Source of the DNA: Agrostemma githago
Taxonomy: Eukaryota > Streptophyta > Magnoliopsida > Caryophyllales > Caryophyllaceae
Direction of reading: 5' to 3'
DNA: 64,000 nucleotides
Assembly (NCBI GenBank): GCA_958450325.1
Contig: OY288259.1
Span: forward strand, 61,902,987-61,966,986
Position numbers and translations under genes: made by a program. This document shows, one piece after another, positions 47,340 to 58,455 of this stretch (positions are counted from its first letter, which is position 1; the number at the start of each line of letters is the position of its first letter). The notes under the pieces were generated by a model, which did not search any database, was not told the DNA's origin, and was given only the letters and a program-made list of their open reading frames with translations.

Positions 47340-48075
47340 GGGATAAAATTCAGAATTTAATTTGACAGGGAATCGGAAAATCGACCACAACGACGACGTA
47401 CGTACATTAAACAACTTTTGTATGTCACGTAGTAAATTACTGTACGTGTATTCACTGTTGCATGATTTGCATGGCTCTTGGATCAGCGACATGCAAGGAG
47501 CATGCATAGTACTACAACAATAAATCGATAATTATTGTGTACGACTGATATATGATATAACGAAAAGAAAAAAAAAATTGATCACGGTAGATAAAATAGT
47601 GACGAATGTAGGTTAAATAGTACGAGTACTGAAATTAAAAAGTGGTTATTTTTATCGTAATTACTACAGTAATTTTATTGTGTATATAACGTGTAAAATA
47701 TTTCTTCCGAAGTAAGATCTATTACTTCGTATTATTTTTTTTATTATTATTGTTGTTGGTAATTGTTTAACTTATTTGTTATTTTTAAAAACATTTAAAA
47801 GTGCCAAAAATACTTAGGTCAATAATTGTCATTGTACAATAATATAACTAGACTACGTTTTCTGAAAAATCGTCTCACTCTGAATTTTGCTGTAATCATT
47901 ATACCGAGTACAAAATTACAACAATGCATACATATTTTTTGGGACCAAAAGCAAACTTTTTGCCATCATGTGATTCAAATCCAATAATACAATCCCAATT
48001 TATTTTAGGAAATACAATTAAAAACGTAAAAATTAAAACATAATAAATAGATAATTATTTCGAAATTTCGAGTTC
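46467..48075. other. Intergenic between copies B and C
   Basis: A dispersed repeat (46640-46760, TACCTTTGGTGTAGAACTCT, ACCACGCACATAATG) resembles 19984-20100 in PAP14 intron 11. Microsatellites (ATA)n at 46846-46879 and (TTA)n at 47303-47338. Bases from about 47930 carry the family 3' UTR motif (TTTTTTGGGACCAAAA, CAATAATACAATCCCAATTT). No gene seen. Confidence 0.5.
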
Positions 48076-51000
48076 TTAGATGAAGTTGGTTGATGCCTTT
48101 GGTGAAATGCTTGCAATGAACTTTGCAACGGTTTTTAGCACGTTTTTCGAGGTGACTTCAGATAGTCTCGAGTCATATTCGGTTCCAGGTCTGTTTGATG
48201 TACCTCTGAACACAATGTGTGGTACTCCATTTGCTGTCGATGTCTGTCACATGCAAACGTACGTACCACCAGATAAACAGTCAATCTCTCTTACAACAGA
48301 CATTATATATATAATTTATCAGATCAATAAATCGATCAATTGAATTATAATAAATCAATAATAATCTAATTATAATATAATATGATCTATAAAAAAAATT
48401 ATTTAACATATTTTTATTTTTAATACAATGGTTATACAAAAAATAATTGATAGTAGCCTAGTAGGTCATATTTGTCATGGTAACGTGACTTGTGGTCCAA
48501 GTTAGGGTTCATGTGTTGTACACTATAATCTCATTAATTAAAACATGTTAGAAATTAAATCAGGTTAAAATAAATAACTGCGACAGAAGACAGAGCTATA
48601 ATAATGATAAAATTAATAACAATAAAAAAAAAATCAATAATTTTTTTTGTAAACTGCATTTTGATTTATCAATAAAATTCTCCTATTTATAATAATAATA
48701 ATAATACAGTAATAATATTAACAACTTACAGCAACGAGGGCAGCAGTTTCAGTATCAACAGCGGTGACATTAAGAACTTTGTTAAGGTAGGTCGAGTAAG
48801 CGACATTGTAGACGTAAATGTCTGAAGAACCAAGACGGAATCCTTCACCAATGTGAACAGTGGGACGTCCTCCGAAGTTAAGCTGAGAAGCTAACTGATA
48901 CCATTCAGGGTGGACGTCGAAGAAATAAGTTCGCTTTTTGTTTGATGGATTGTATTGTGTAGTTTTCAAGGATGTGATGTGTTCCAACGAGTTTAGCCCG
49001 GGTTCTGGCACGTTGTATTCTCCGATCTTCAGTGATGGGAACTTCACTTCTGACTCGTATTTCTGCTCATTTTCGCGAAATTAGGGTTAAGGTCAAATGT
49101 ACTCAAAAAAAAAAAAAAAAAAAAAAAAACTATTTTACCTGTAAAATTATATTTTTAATAAAAAATTTAAAGCAAAATCAGCGATGATAAAACACAGTCA
49201 AAGCACATTCTGTGATTTTCTTAATTGATTAAGATAGTTAACATCTGCATGAATAATATTGATGTAACGGGTGAACATATTTTTGATGAAAAAAAACTGT
49301 TTTACCCGTAAAATACAAGAAATTAAAAGCAAAATCAGCGATAATAAAACACAGACAAAGCAGATTCTGTGATTTTGTTAATTGATTAAGGTAGTTAATA
49401 TCTGCATGAATAATATTGATGTAACGGGTGAACATATTGATGAAATTTTATAACATGATCGATTTTCACGTTATGGAAAAAAAACTGTTTTATCTGTAAA
49501 ATTATATTTTTAACAAAAAAGTTAAAAGCAAAATCAGCGATGATAAAACACAGTCAAAGCAGATTCTGTGATTTTGTTAATTGATTAAGGTAGTTGATAT
49601 CTGCATGAATAATATTGATGTAACGGGTGAACATATTGATGAAATTTTATAACATGATCGATTTTCACGTTATGGAAAAAAAAAACTGTTTTATCTGTAA
49701 AATTATATTTTTAACAAAAAAGTTAAAAGCAAATCAGCGATGATAAAACACAGTCAAAGCAGATTCTGTGATTTTGTTAATTGATTAAGATAGTTGATAT
49801 CTGCATGAATAATATTGATTTAACGGGTGAACATATTGATGAAATTTTATAACATGATCGATTTTCACGTTATGGAAAAAAAACCTGTTTTATCTGTAAA
49901 ATTATATTTTTAACAAAAAAGTTAAAAGCAAAATCAGCGATGATAAAACACAGTCAAAGCAGATTCTGTGATTTTGTTAATTGATTAAGATAGTTGATAT
50001 CTGCATGAATAATATTGATGTAACGGGTGAACATATTGATGAAATTTTATAACATGATCGATTTTCACGTTATGGAAAAAAAAACTGTTTTATCTGTAAA
50101 ATTATATTTTTAACAAAAAAGTTAAAAGCAAAATTAGCGATGATAAAACACAGTCAAAGCAGATTCTGTGATTTTGTTAATTGATTAAGATAGTTGATAT
50201 CTGCATGAATAATATTGATGTAACGGGAAAACATAACGTATGTACCTCCCATCTCCAGACACCGGTAAAGGCGACTTGAGAAGGAACGACAACATCGGCA
50301 ATGAAGACTTGGTTGCTGACGGTCGCAGCATTTCCATAGCCGATGATCCCCTTGATACTGAAAGTACTGATCAGAATCTGTACGGTCACCCCTACATTTG
50401 CCTGTAAAATCGTCTCACGTTATTACTATTAATTAGAAAAAACACGAAAAATTAAATCAAATAAGACTATATCTAATTAATGTACTATATATGTACGAAT
50501 TATCGCGTATGATGATTAATAATTAGTCAAAATCCGTCTCTTTAAAGTTTTTGTATCGATCAGTACTTTAATTTAATTTAATTTAAATACGACTAATTAT
50601 ATTAGGATTATCGAAACCTAGCTTACCAATGGCTTTCCGGCTAGAACGTAAATCACGGGTTCGTCATTGAACTTTCCAAAGTAGAATCTCCTCCCTGCAT
50701 AATCGATATCATTAAGATCGAGGTTGATATACATAGAATCTGTCTAATGAATTTGAGAGACGGTAATTTTTAAATTATCAATTTAGCACGCGCAATAAAT
50801 AAATCAATAAAAACAAAATCTCTAATATTATCCATTTGTATTTTCTAATTGCATGACAATTTTAATAAATCTAGACGGTCTGATTTATCACAATATTTTT
50901 AACTCAACATAGATTTAAACGGGTTAATAATATATAACGTGAGATATTTTTTAAATTATCAATTTAGCACGCGCAATAAATAAAATAAATAAAAATATCT

Positions 51001-51564
51001 AATATTATCCATTTATATTTTATAATTGAATGACAATTTTAATAAATCTCTTGTAAAACAGTCTGATTTATCACAATATTTTTAAGTCAACATAGATTAA
51101 AACGGGTTAATAATATATATACCGAGTCAATTTTTAAATTATCAATTTAGCACGCGCAATAAATTAAACAAAACAAAATATCAAATATTATCCATTTGTA
51201 TTTTCTAATTAATGCACGAGAATAATTTTAATAAATCCCTTGTAAGATAGTCTAATTAATTGATCACAATTAATTTTAACCCAACATAAAATTAAAACGG
51301 GTTAATAATATAATATAATATAATACCGGAAATGGTAATGTGCTTAGTGAAAGGAATAGACGGGTCGGGTTTAAAGTAAGTCGAGTTCCTAAGAATCTTC
51401 TCGTCAGTACTAGACGAGATAACCAGACCCAAAAAGGGTCCAGATCTGAGGTTAACTCGCTCCACAACACTGTAGAGCGGGTGGTCAATTGACAACTGCA
51501 TGGTGTCGGGCACCAGATACAGGAGCCCGACTACCACTGCTAATAGTTTCATCATACCCGCCAT
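48076..51564 (-). CDS. Bark/vegetative storage protein-like, PNP_UDP-fold secreted protein, copy C
   Basis: Five exons: 51564-51327, 50694-50627, 50401-50246, 49062-48730, 48243-48076; 963 nt, 320 residues. Signal peptide MKLLAVVVGLLYLVPDTMQ, then LGLVISSS, GIIGYGNAATVSNQVF, VVVPSQVAFTGVWRW, FRLGSSDIYVYNVAY. Glu kept (AVDTETAA) and Asn in place of the catalytic Asp (GTSNRPG). Closest to copy D: both end in SPKxSTNF, share NVAYSTYLNKVLNV, and have homologous repeat arrays in intron 3. One codon shorter in exon 4 than copies A and B. Intron 1 and the upstream region carry the same repeat family. Confidence 0.88.
49095..50230 (-). repeat. Tandem repeat, 155-200 bp, six copies, copy C intron 3
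   Basis: Each unit includes AAAGCAAAATCAGCGATGAT, AAAACACAGTCAAAGCAGAT, TTGTTAATTGATTAAGATAG and CTGCATGAATAATATTGATG. The middle copies are almost identical, so amplification is recent. The word CAGCGATGATAAAACACAG is shared with the array in copy D intron 3. Confidence 0.95.
50765..51310 (-). repeat. Tandem repeat, about 180 bp, three copies, copy C intron 1
   Basis: Units contain TATCAATTTAGCACGCGCAA, TATCCATTTGTATTTTCTAA, TTGCATGACAATTTTAATAA, CGGTCTGATTTATCACAATA and AACGGGTTAATAATATA. The same unit appears two more times upstream of exon 1 (51890-52350). Confidence 0.92.
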
Positions 51565-51645
51565 CGTATTTTAAATTTTTTAATTTTTTTTGTGTTACTA
51601 TAATGTGATTTTTTGTGGTGTGAAGAATATAGTATTTTATGTGAG

Positions 51646-51653
51646 TTTTTATA
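51646..51653 (-). promoter_or_regulatory. TATA box of copy C
   Basis: TATAAAAA about 80 bp before the ATG, in the shared block CTTGCCTATAAAAACTCACA. One base differs from the TATATAAA of the sisters. Confidence 0.65.
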
Positions 51654-51813
51654 GGCAAGATATTATGTCCTTCTAAAAAAAATAAAAAAAATAATGATCA
51701 GACGAGACAACTCGCGAGTAACTCGAGTCCAGGTCGACAACTTAACGTGTCAATTGACGTTTAGAAAGCTCGCGAGCACCTCAAATAATTAGTGCATGTG
51801 ATTAGTTAATATT

Positions 51814-52436
51814 TTACTCTGATTAAAAAAAATATTAATAATAATTATGTTTTTTTTTTACAGTATAATGTTCTTATTAATTTGTCTAATACATTTATTG
51901 TTTTATCAATTTAGCATGCGCAATAAATAAAATAATTATAACCAAATATCAAATATCATCCATTTGTATTTTATAATTGCATGACAATTGTAATAAATCT
52001 CTTATAAGACGGTCTGATTTATCACAATATTTTCAACTCAACAGAGATTAAAACGGATTAATAATAAAATAATGTTATTAGTTAATATTATTTTGCTCTT
52101 ATTCAAAAGAAATATTAATAATAATTACGTATTTTTTTCACAATATAATGTTCTTATTAATTTACCTAATACATTTATTGTTTTATCAATTTAGCACGCG
52201 CAATAAATAAAATAATTATAACCAAATATCAAATATTATTATCCATTTGTATCTTATAATTGCATGACAATTTCAATAAATTTCTTATAAGACGGTCTGA
52301 TTTATCACAATATTTTCAACTCAACATAGATTAAAACTGGTTAATAATAAAATAATGTTATTAATTAGTTAATATTATTTTGCTCTTATTCAAAATAAAT
52401 ATTAATAATAATTACGTATTTTTTTAACAACCCTAA
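51814..52436 (-). repeat. Tandem repeat, about 260 bp, two and a half copies, upstream of copy C
   Basis: Two units that include the intron 1 repeat words (AGCACGCGCAATAAATAA, AATTGCATGACAATTTC, GACGGTCTGATTTATCACAA) plus GTTAATATTATTTTGCTCTT and TATAATGTTCTTATTAATTT. They push the conserved upstream block of the family to more than 1 kb from the start codon. Confidence 0.9.
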
Positions 52437-52755
52437 TTAGTCAGACTCTTCTACACTGTGTCATGTCTGACACGGTATCAGAGTGTTGGACAGTACATGG
52501 TTATTTATTTTAGACAAAATTTCATTTTTTTTTTGTTATAAATTTAATATCGAAGTGACGTATTGATGTCGGACATAATAATATGTGAACGAGAATTGCC
52601 CTACGTTTACCTCGCTAAGTTTTTGTAATGAGGGTCCATGCAAATTGTACATCGTACGATATATTATTCAATCAATAATAAATTTAAGCACGTGGTGGAC
52701 TCGGAAAATCGAAACTTTTCAATCATATTACGTACTGCTCATTGCTATTAGCTAG

Positions 52756-52789
<34 letters not shown>

Positions 52790-53389
52790 CACGAAATTCC
52801 TTGTATTTCGTCGTTGATAATAATATAAGGGATTATTATCGCCTTATCGAAGAACATTAATGAGTTCTAAAAACGGTTTAATAACATCGATTTCAACGAA
52901 TGTATTTATCAATTAACGTGTTTTAGTAAGACAAAGGGAATAACGTAACTAATTAATTCGGAGTAAAAGTATTTGGTGAATAAATGATCATATCGAGCTT
53001 ATAATATTAATTATTTTTTTTGTCGAAATTTTTAAATTCGAGCGAGGTAAAACTTAATTGTCTCTCGAATTAGTTTGTTTATTATTTAGAGAGTTTTTGG
53101 TATTCGAGTTATAAGGTAAAAGAATAAATAAAATTAATTAGTACGGAAAAAAAAAATTCAAAAGTTCAGATTTATTATCAAATTATATATCTTTCATAAA
53201 ATATAAATTTCGTCAATAAAAAGTTTCATTTACATGTCGAAAAATACAGTCAAAGTCTCATCTTGGAGACTGTGAAAAAACAAATGTGAAGAAAAATAAA
53301 AAAATAAAAATAAATAGAGGGAGTATTTATTTTCATTATATAATAATTGTACTACTTTAATAAACAAGTTATTATTCGTGTTTTCAGAC
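52437..53389. other. Intergenic upstream of copy C
   Basis: Dispersed repeat (52441-52590), then TATGTGAACGAGAATTGCCC (52586) and AAGCACGTGG (52685), which match upstream elements of copies B and D. A (TTA)n tract at 52757-52786. No gene. Confidence 0.5.
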
Positions 53390-53640
53390 CTCAATTCAAA
53401 CTGATCTGACTAACCCGTTAATCAATTTCTTGTCAGGATTTGTGTCATCGTGTCATTGTTTACCGACTCTGACTGAAATTTAACACCGTCGAATATTGTC
53501 ATCACATTTTCCAAATTTGTTTTTGGGACCAAAATCGATCATGCAAGCTCAATAATACAGTCTCACTTTATTTCAGAAAGTACATACAATAAAACAACTA
53601 ACATTACATATAAATCCAAGAAAAAAGGGCAACATCTGTC
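53390..53640 (-). other. Orphan duplicate of the gene family 3' UTR
   Basis: TTTGGGACCAAAA, CAATAATACAGTCTCACTTT and ATTTCAGAAAGTACATAC match the 3' flank of copy D (54280-54420) and, less closely, those of copies B and C. No coding exon 5 adjoins it. This is either a tandem duplication of the copy D 3' end or what is left of a lost gene copy. Confidence 0.7.
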
Positions 53641-54566
53641 GGAAAAACCGTCTTTTATAAGTTTTTTTTTTGTAGAAAAAAGGGCAACTAACATTAAGAA
53701 ACGAAAGAAACTAAATAATATACTTCGTAATTTTCTAATTCTATCCTAGATAATATTTTATTTTATTATTCACACAATATTATTGTAATATTGTATTTAC
53801 TAAAGCTACCGCGATATAGTAATAATACGATATATATTCTCAATCTTGATACGGTAATGTAATATTACGATATAATCTTCTATTAAAGATTTAATATCAT
53901 TTAATTTTTTGGGATTTAGGGAGGATTTATTCTATCCTAATAACCTTTATTAGTAATTAATTTATTTAATTAATTTATTCAATTAATTCATAAGTCTCGC
54001 CTCAACCCAAACCCTTTAATTTCGTGTCAGGGCCATCTTATGTTCGACAAATGTTTAAAATAATTTAGAGTAATTTAATAAATAGGTTATTTGTGTAACT
54101 ACCGGGTTCATGTTTTCAGACCTCAAACCCAAACCAGACTCAATTAAATATCGTGTATGTCGACTATCAAACCTCAATTTAAACCCGTTAGTTTCTTATA
54201 TGATTCAAATCGTATTTTCAGGTCTCGTGTAATTGTTTACCGACTCTAACTGAATTTCAGTATCGCCGAGTGGTGGTCATCACATTTTCCAAATTATTTA
54301 TATATACAATAGTCGATATTTGTCACACAGAATGAGACATAAAAATGGGACAGGAGATCTGCACTGCAATAATACAGTCTCAATTTATTTCAGAAAGTAC
54401 ATACATAAATCCAAGAAAATGCAACAACTGGAAATACAGTAAGTCTTTTGAAAGACCGTCTTTTATCAGTTTTCATGCCCTAACATAGAACTTAAAACAT
54501 AAACATAATTATTAGGAAAATAGTAGTAATATAATAACAAAGAGCCCCAATTCATTCATCAAGTTC
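53641..54566. other. 3' flank of copy D
   Basis: Bases 54170-54480 are the likely 3' UTR region of copy D, interrupted at 54310-54365 by a fragment of the GACATAAAAATGGGACAG dispersed element. The remainder is AT-rich with no gene. Confidence 0.5.
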
Positions 54567-57500
54567 TTAGTAGAAGAAGTTGGTAGATTTCTTTGGTGAA
54601 ATGCTTTCGATGAACTTTGCGACGACTTTTAGAACGTTTTTCGAGGTGACTTCAGATAATCTCGAGTCTGAATCGGATCCGGGTCTGTTTGATGTACCTC
54701 TGAACACAATGTGTGGCACTCCATTTTCTGTCGATGTCTGTCACATGCCAATGTACCGTCACAATAACACAGTCAGTCACATACATAACAGAGTCATTTG
54801 TTTATTTTTATATTATTTTTGAAAAGTATTTTTATCAAAAATAAACAAAGAATCGAAACAGACACATTATTTCTTAACAAAAAAAACTTCTAGGTATATA
54901 TCATTGTCTACTTAAATATATTAAAAAATAAATGATATGATTTTAAAGTTTAAAATTTAAATATTTTTTAAAATATTTTTATTTTTAAAATACAAGTATG
55001 GTGACACAAAGAAAACGATTGATAGGTCACGTGTCGGGTGGTCCAAAGTTAAGGTTACATCTACTTTATGGGCTATAATGCCTAGTAGGGTTCGAAAACC
55101 TAATAATTTCATTAATTAAAACACGTTGAAATTAAATCAGGTAAAATAAATAAATGAGTGTAATAATAAAAAAGCGACACGTGAATTTAGGTTAATTATT
55201 AAATAAGAAATACCTTCTGTTTTATTCATTTATTTTACTTTTATTTATGAGTATTATTGTTCGTCAGCATTAATCAAAGGTAAATAAAAGACTGAGACAA
55301 AAATGTATAAAAAAATTACAGCTTCACGTGAATTTAGGTTAATTAAATACTCTAAGAAATACCTTCTGTTTTATTCATTTATTTTACTTTTATTTAGGAG
55401 TATTATTGTTCGTCAGCATTAATCAAAGGTAAATAAATGACTGAGACAGACCTGTATAAAAAAATTACAGCAACACGTGAATTTAGGTTAATTAAATACT
55501 CTAAGAAATACCTTCTGTTTTATTCATTTATTTTACTTTTATTTATGAGTATTATTGTTCGTCAGCATTATATTAATCAAAGGTAAATAAATGACTGAGA
55601 CTTACAGCAACGAGGGCAGCACTTTCGGTATCAACAGCAGTGACATTAAGTACTTTGTTAAGGTAGGTCGAGTAAGCGACGTTGGAGACGTAAATGTCTG
55701 AAGAACCAACACGGAATCCTTCACCAATGTGAACGGTGGGACGTTCTCCGAAGTTAAGCTGAGAAGCCAACTGATACCATTCGGGGTGGACGTCGAAGAA
55801 ATAAGTCCTCTTCGAGCTTGCCGGTTTGATTTTCAACGATGTTATGTGTGCCAATTTGTTCTGGCCTGGTTCTGGCTCGTTATATTCTCCGATCTTCAGT
55901 GATGGGAACTTCACTTCTGAGTCGAATTTCTGCTCAGTAATTCCCCCAGTTACTCTTTTTAGGGTCAGATGTACTAAAAATATAAAATTTTCGAACATGA
56001 TTTAATTTTCACGTAAATATATTTGTTAGTTATCGGAGAAAAAAATAATTTATTACTCGTACAAAATTATATTTTTTAACAGAAACTCAAAAGAAGTATC
56101 AGCGATGATAAAACATAGTCAAATAAATCAACATCTCGAAGTTGTACTAAAAATAAAAAATAAAAAATAAAAAATTAATATTATTTTCACGTAAATACAT
56201 CTGTTAGTTATCAGAGAAAAAAATAATTTACTAGTCGTACGAAATTATATTTTTTAACAGAAACTCAAAAATAGTATCAGCGATGATAAAATATAGTCAG
56301 ATAAATCAACATTATCTCGAAGATGAGGGTGATTAACTATGTACTAAAAATATAAAATTTTAATATTATTTTCACGTAATTAAATATATATGTTCTCTGA
56401 AGAAAAAACATAATAATTTACTCGTACAAAATTATATTTTTAACAGAAACAAACTCAAAAGAAGTATCAGCGATGATAAAACATAGTCAAATAAATCAAC
56501 ATCTCGAAGACGAGGGTGATTAATTATGAACATTATTTACCACTATCTACGATTATATATATTTTCACGTAAATGTATCTGTTATTGAAAAAAAAAACTA
56601 TTTTACTCTTATAAAATTATATTTTTAACAAAAATTCAAAAGCAGTATCAGCGATGATAAAACATAGTCAAATAAATCAACATCTCGAAGATGAGGGTGA
56701 TTAATTATGAACATTATTTACCACTATCTATGATTTATTTTCACGTAAATGTATCTGTTATCGAAAAAAAAAAAACTAATTTACACGTTTAAAATTATAT
56801 TTTTAGCGAAAATAAAATTAAAGCCACGTCAGCAATGATAAAACACAGTCAAAGAAAGATCTTGAACATGATCGAGATTAATTATGATGTTGACAAGGTT
56901 TGAAATATTAAAGTAGCGAGAATAATAATAATTAATACGTACCTCCCATCTCCAAACACCGGTGTAGGCGACTTGAGAAGGAACAACAACATCGGCAATA
57001 AAGACTTGGTTGCTGACGGTCGCAGCATTTCCATAGCCGATGATCCCCTTGATACGGAAAGTATCGATCAGGATTTGTACGGTCACCCCTACATTTGCCT
57101 GTAAAACCGTCACACATTAATTAATTACTCGTAAAAAAAAAAACCTTTTATTTGTCGTTTTAGGAGTTTTCACGAGAATTAAAAAAAATACCAATGGCTC
57201 TCCGGCAAGAACGTAGATCACGGGTTCGCCATTGAATTTTCCAAAGTTGAATCTCCTCCCTACATATATAATCGAGTGAATTTTTAAGCCATAAACGCGA
57301 TTATAATGTTGTCAGAGTTCGAACCCAGATCATGATTCTAAATAATAATTGATTATTTAATTACCAGAGTTCGAACCCAAATCATAATAATAGCTACCAG
57401 TTAACTTAGTTGACTTCTGTTGTCAGAGTTTGAACCCAGATCATGATTCTCATTAATTGATTACAGTATTTACCAGAGTTTGAATCCAGATCATAATGAC

Positions 57501-57798
57501 AGCTACCAGTTAACTTAGTTGACATCTGTTGTCAGAGTTCGAACAACCCACATCATGATTCTGATTAATTAATTATTTACTAGAGTTCGAACCCAAATTA
57601 AATCATAATGATTATGATTAATGATATACTAGCTACCAGTTAACTTAGTTGACATCTGTTAGTTGTCACAGTTCGAACCCACGTCATGACTCCCATTTAT
57701 TATCTACCAGTTAACTTAGTTGACATCTGCGTTATTTAATGAATCTCTTCTCAGATAAAAACATAAAAACAACTTAATTAGACGAGAACGGGTTGATT

Positions 57799-57894
<96 letters not shown>

Positions 57895-58128
57895 GGCGAG
57901 GGTAATGTAGGGAGTAGATGAATCGGGTTCATAGTAAGTCGAGTTCTTAAGAATCTTCTCGTCACGACCACTAGAGATAACAAGGCCTAAAAACGGGCCA
58001 GCATTGACGTTCAGCCGCTCCACAACAGTGTGGAGCGGGTGGTCAATGGACAACTGCATGGTGTCGGGCACCAGGCACAGGAGCCCGACTACCACTGCTA
58101 GCAGCTTCATCATCGTACCCACTGCCAT
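54567..58128 (-). CDS. Bark/vegetative storage protein-like, PNP_UDP-fold secreted protein, copy D
   Basis: Five exons: 58128-57894, 57259-57192, 57098-56943, 55929-55606, 54737-54567; 954 nt, 317 residues. Signal peptide MKLLAVVVGLLCLVPDTMQ, then LGLVISSG, GIIGYGNAATVSNQVF, VVVPSQVAYTGVWRW, FRVGSSDIYVSNVAY. Glu kept (AVDTESAA), Asn at the catalytic Asp position (GTSNRPG). Exon 4 is four codons shorter than in copies A and B, in the loop after HITSLK. The exon 1 donor is the first GT of a long (TA)n tract. Introns 1, 3 and 4 each contain a different tandem repeat. All splice junctions keep phase, so the gene looks intact. Confidence 0.87.
55160..55605 (-). repeat. Tandem repeat, about 130-145 bp, three copies, copy D intron 4
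   Basis: Units contain CACGTGAATTTAGGTTAATT, AAGAAATACCTTCTGTTTTA, TTTATGAGTATTATTGTTCG and CAGCATTAATCAAAGGTAAA. The array abuts the exon 4 donor, and two inner units carry a copy of the exon-end sequence (GTTGCTGTAATT or AGCTGTAATT on the coding strand). Confidence 0.92.
56000..56860 (-). repeat. Tandem repeat, about 185 bp, five copies, copy D intron 3
   Basis: Units contain TTTTCACGTAAATRTATCTG, AAATTATATTTTTAACA, AGTATCAGCGATGATAAAAC and AATAAATCAACATCTCGAAG. More diverged from each other than the units in copy C intron 3, with which they share the CAGCGATGATAAAACA core. Confidence 0.9.
57305..57735 (-). repeat. Tandem repeat with tRNA-like boxes, about 115 bp, about four copies, copy D intron 1
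   Basis: On the coding (minus) strand, each unit has an A-box-like TAAGTTAACTGG and, about 20 bp on, a B-box-like GGTTCGAACTC, with a second B-box-like word (GGGTTCGAACTCTG) further along. The layout parallels the array at 23590-24361. Possibly SINE-derived. Confidence 0.8.
57802..57893. repeat. (TA)n microsatellite at the copy D exon 1 donor
   Basis: About 46 uninterrupted TA units. On the gene strand the tract begins as the 5' splice site itself (GCCG|GTATATAT...). Confidence 0.97.
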
Positions 58129-58236
58129 TATCAGTTTTTTTAACGTGTGTCTGTTATTATTATTATTATTATTATTATTAGACTGTGTTTTTTTTGAGTG
58201 AAATTATTGTGTGAAGAATATGGTATTTTTTGTGAG

Positions 58237-58244
58237 TTTATATA
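58237..58244 (-). promoter_or_regulatory. TATA box of copy D
   Basis: TATATAAA about 110 bp before the ATG in the shared block CTTGCCTATATAAACTCACA. Confidence 0.7.
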
Positions 58245-58455
58245 GGCAAGATTTTGGTACGTAGAGACAAAGTTTATAATATGTGAACCACAATTGTCCT
58301 ACGTTTTGCCACGTTACGTTTTGTTTTTGTGACGGATATATCTGTCATATTAATATAACGGATAAAATAATATTTTTTTGGACAGAAAAAAAATAAATAA
58401 ATAATATAACATTAACGGTTTATTTTGAATTTGTATGAAAGGACTTATTTGAACC

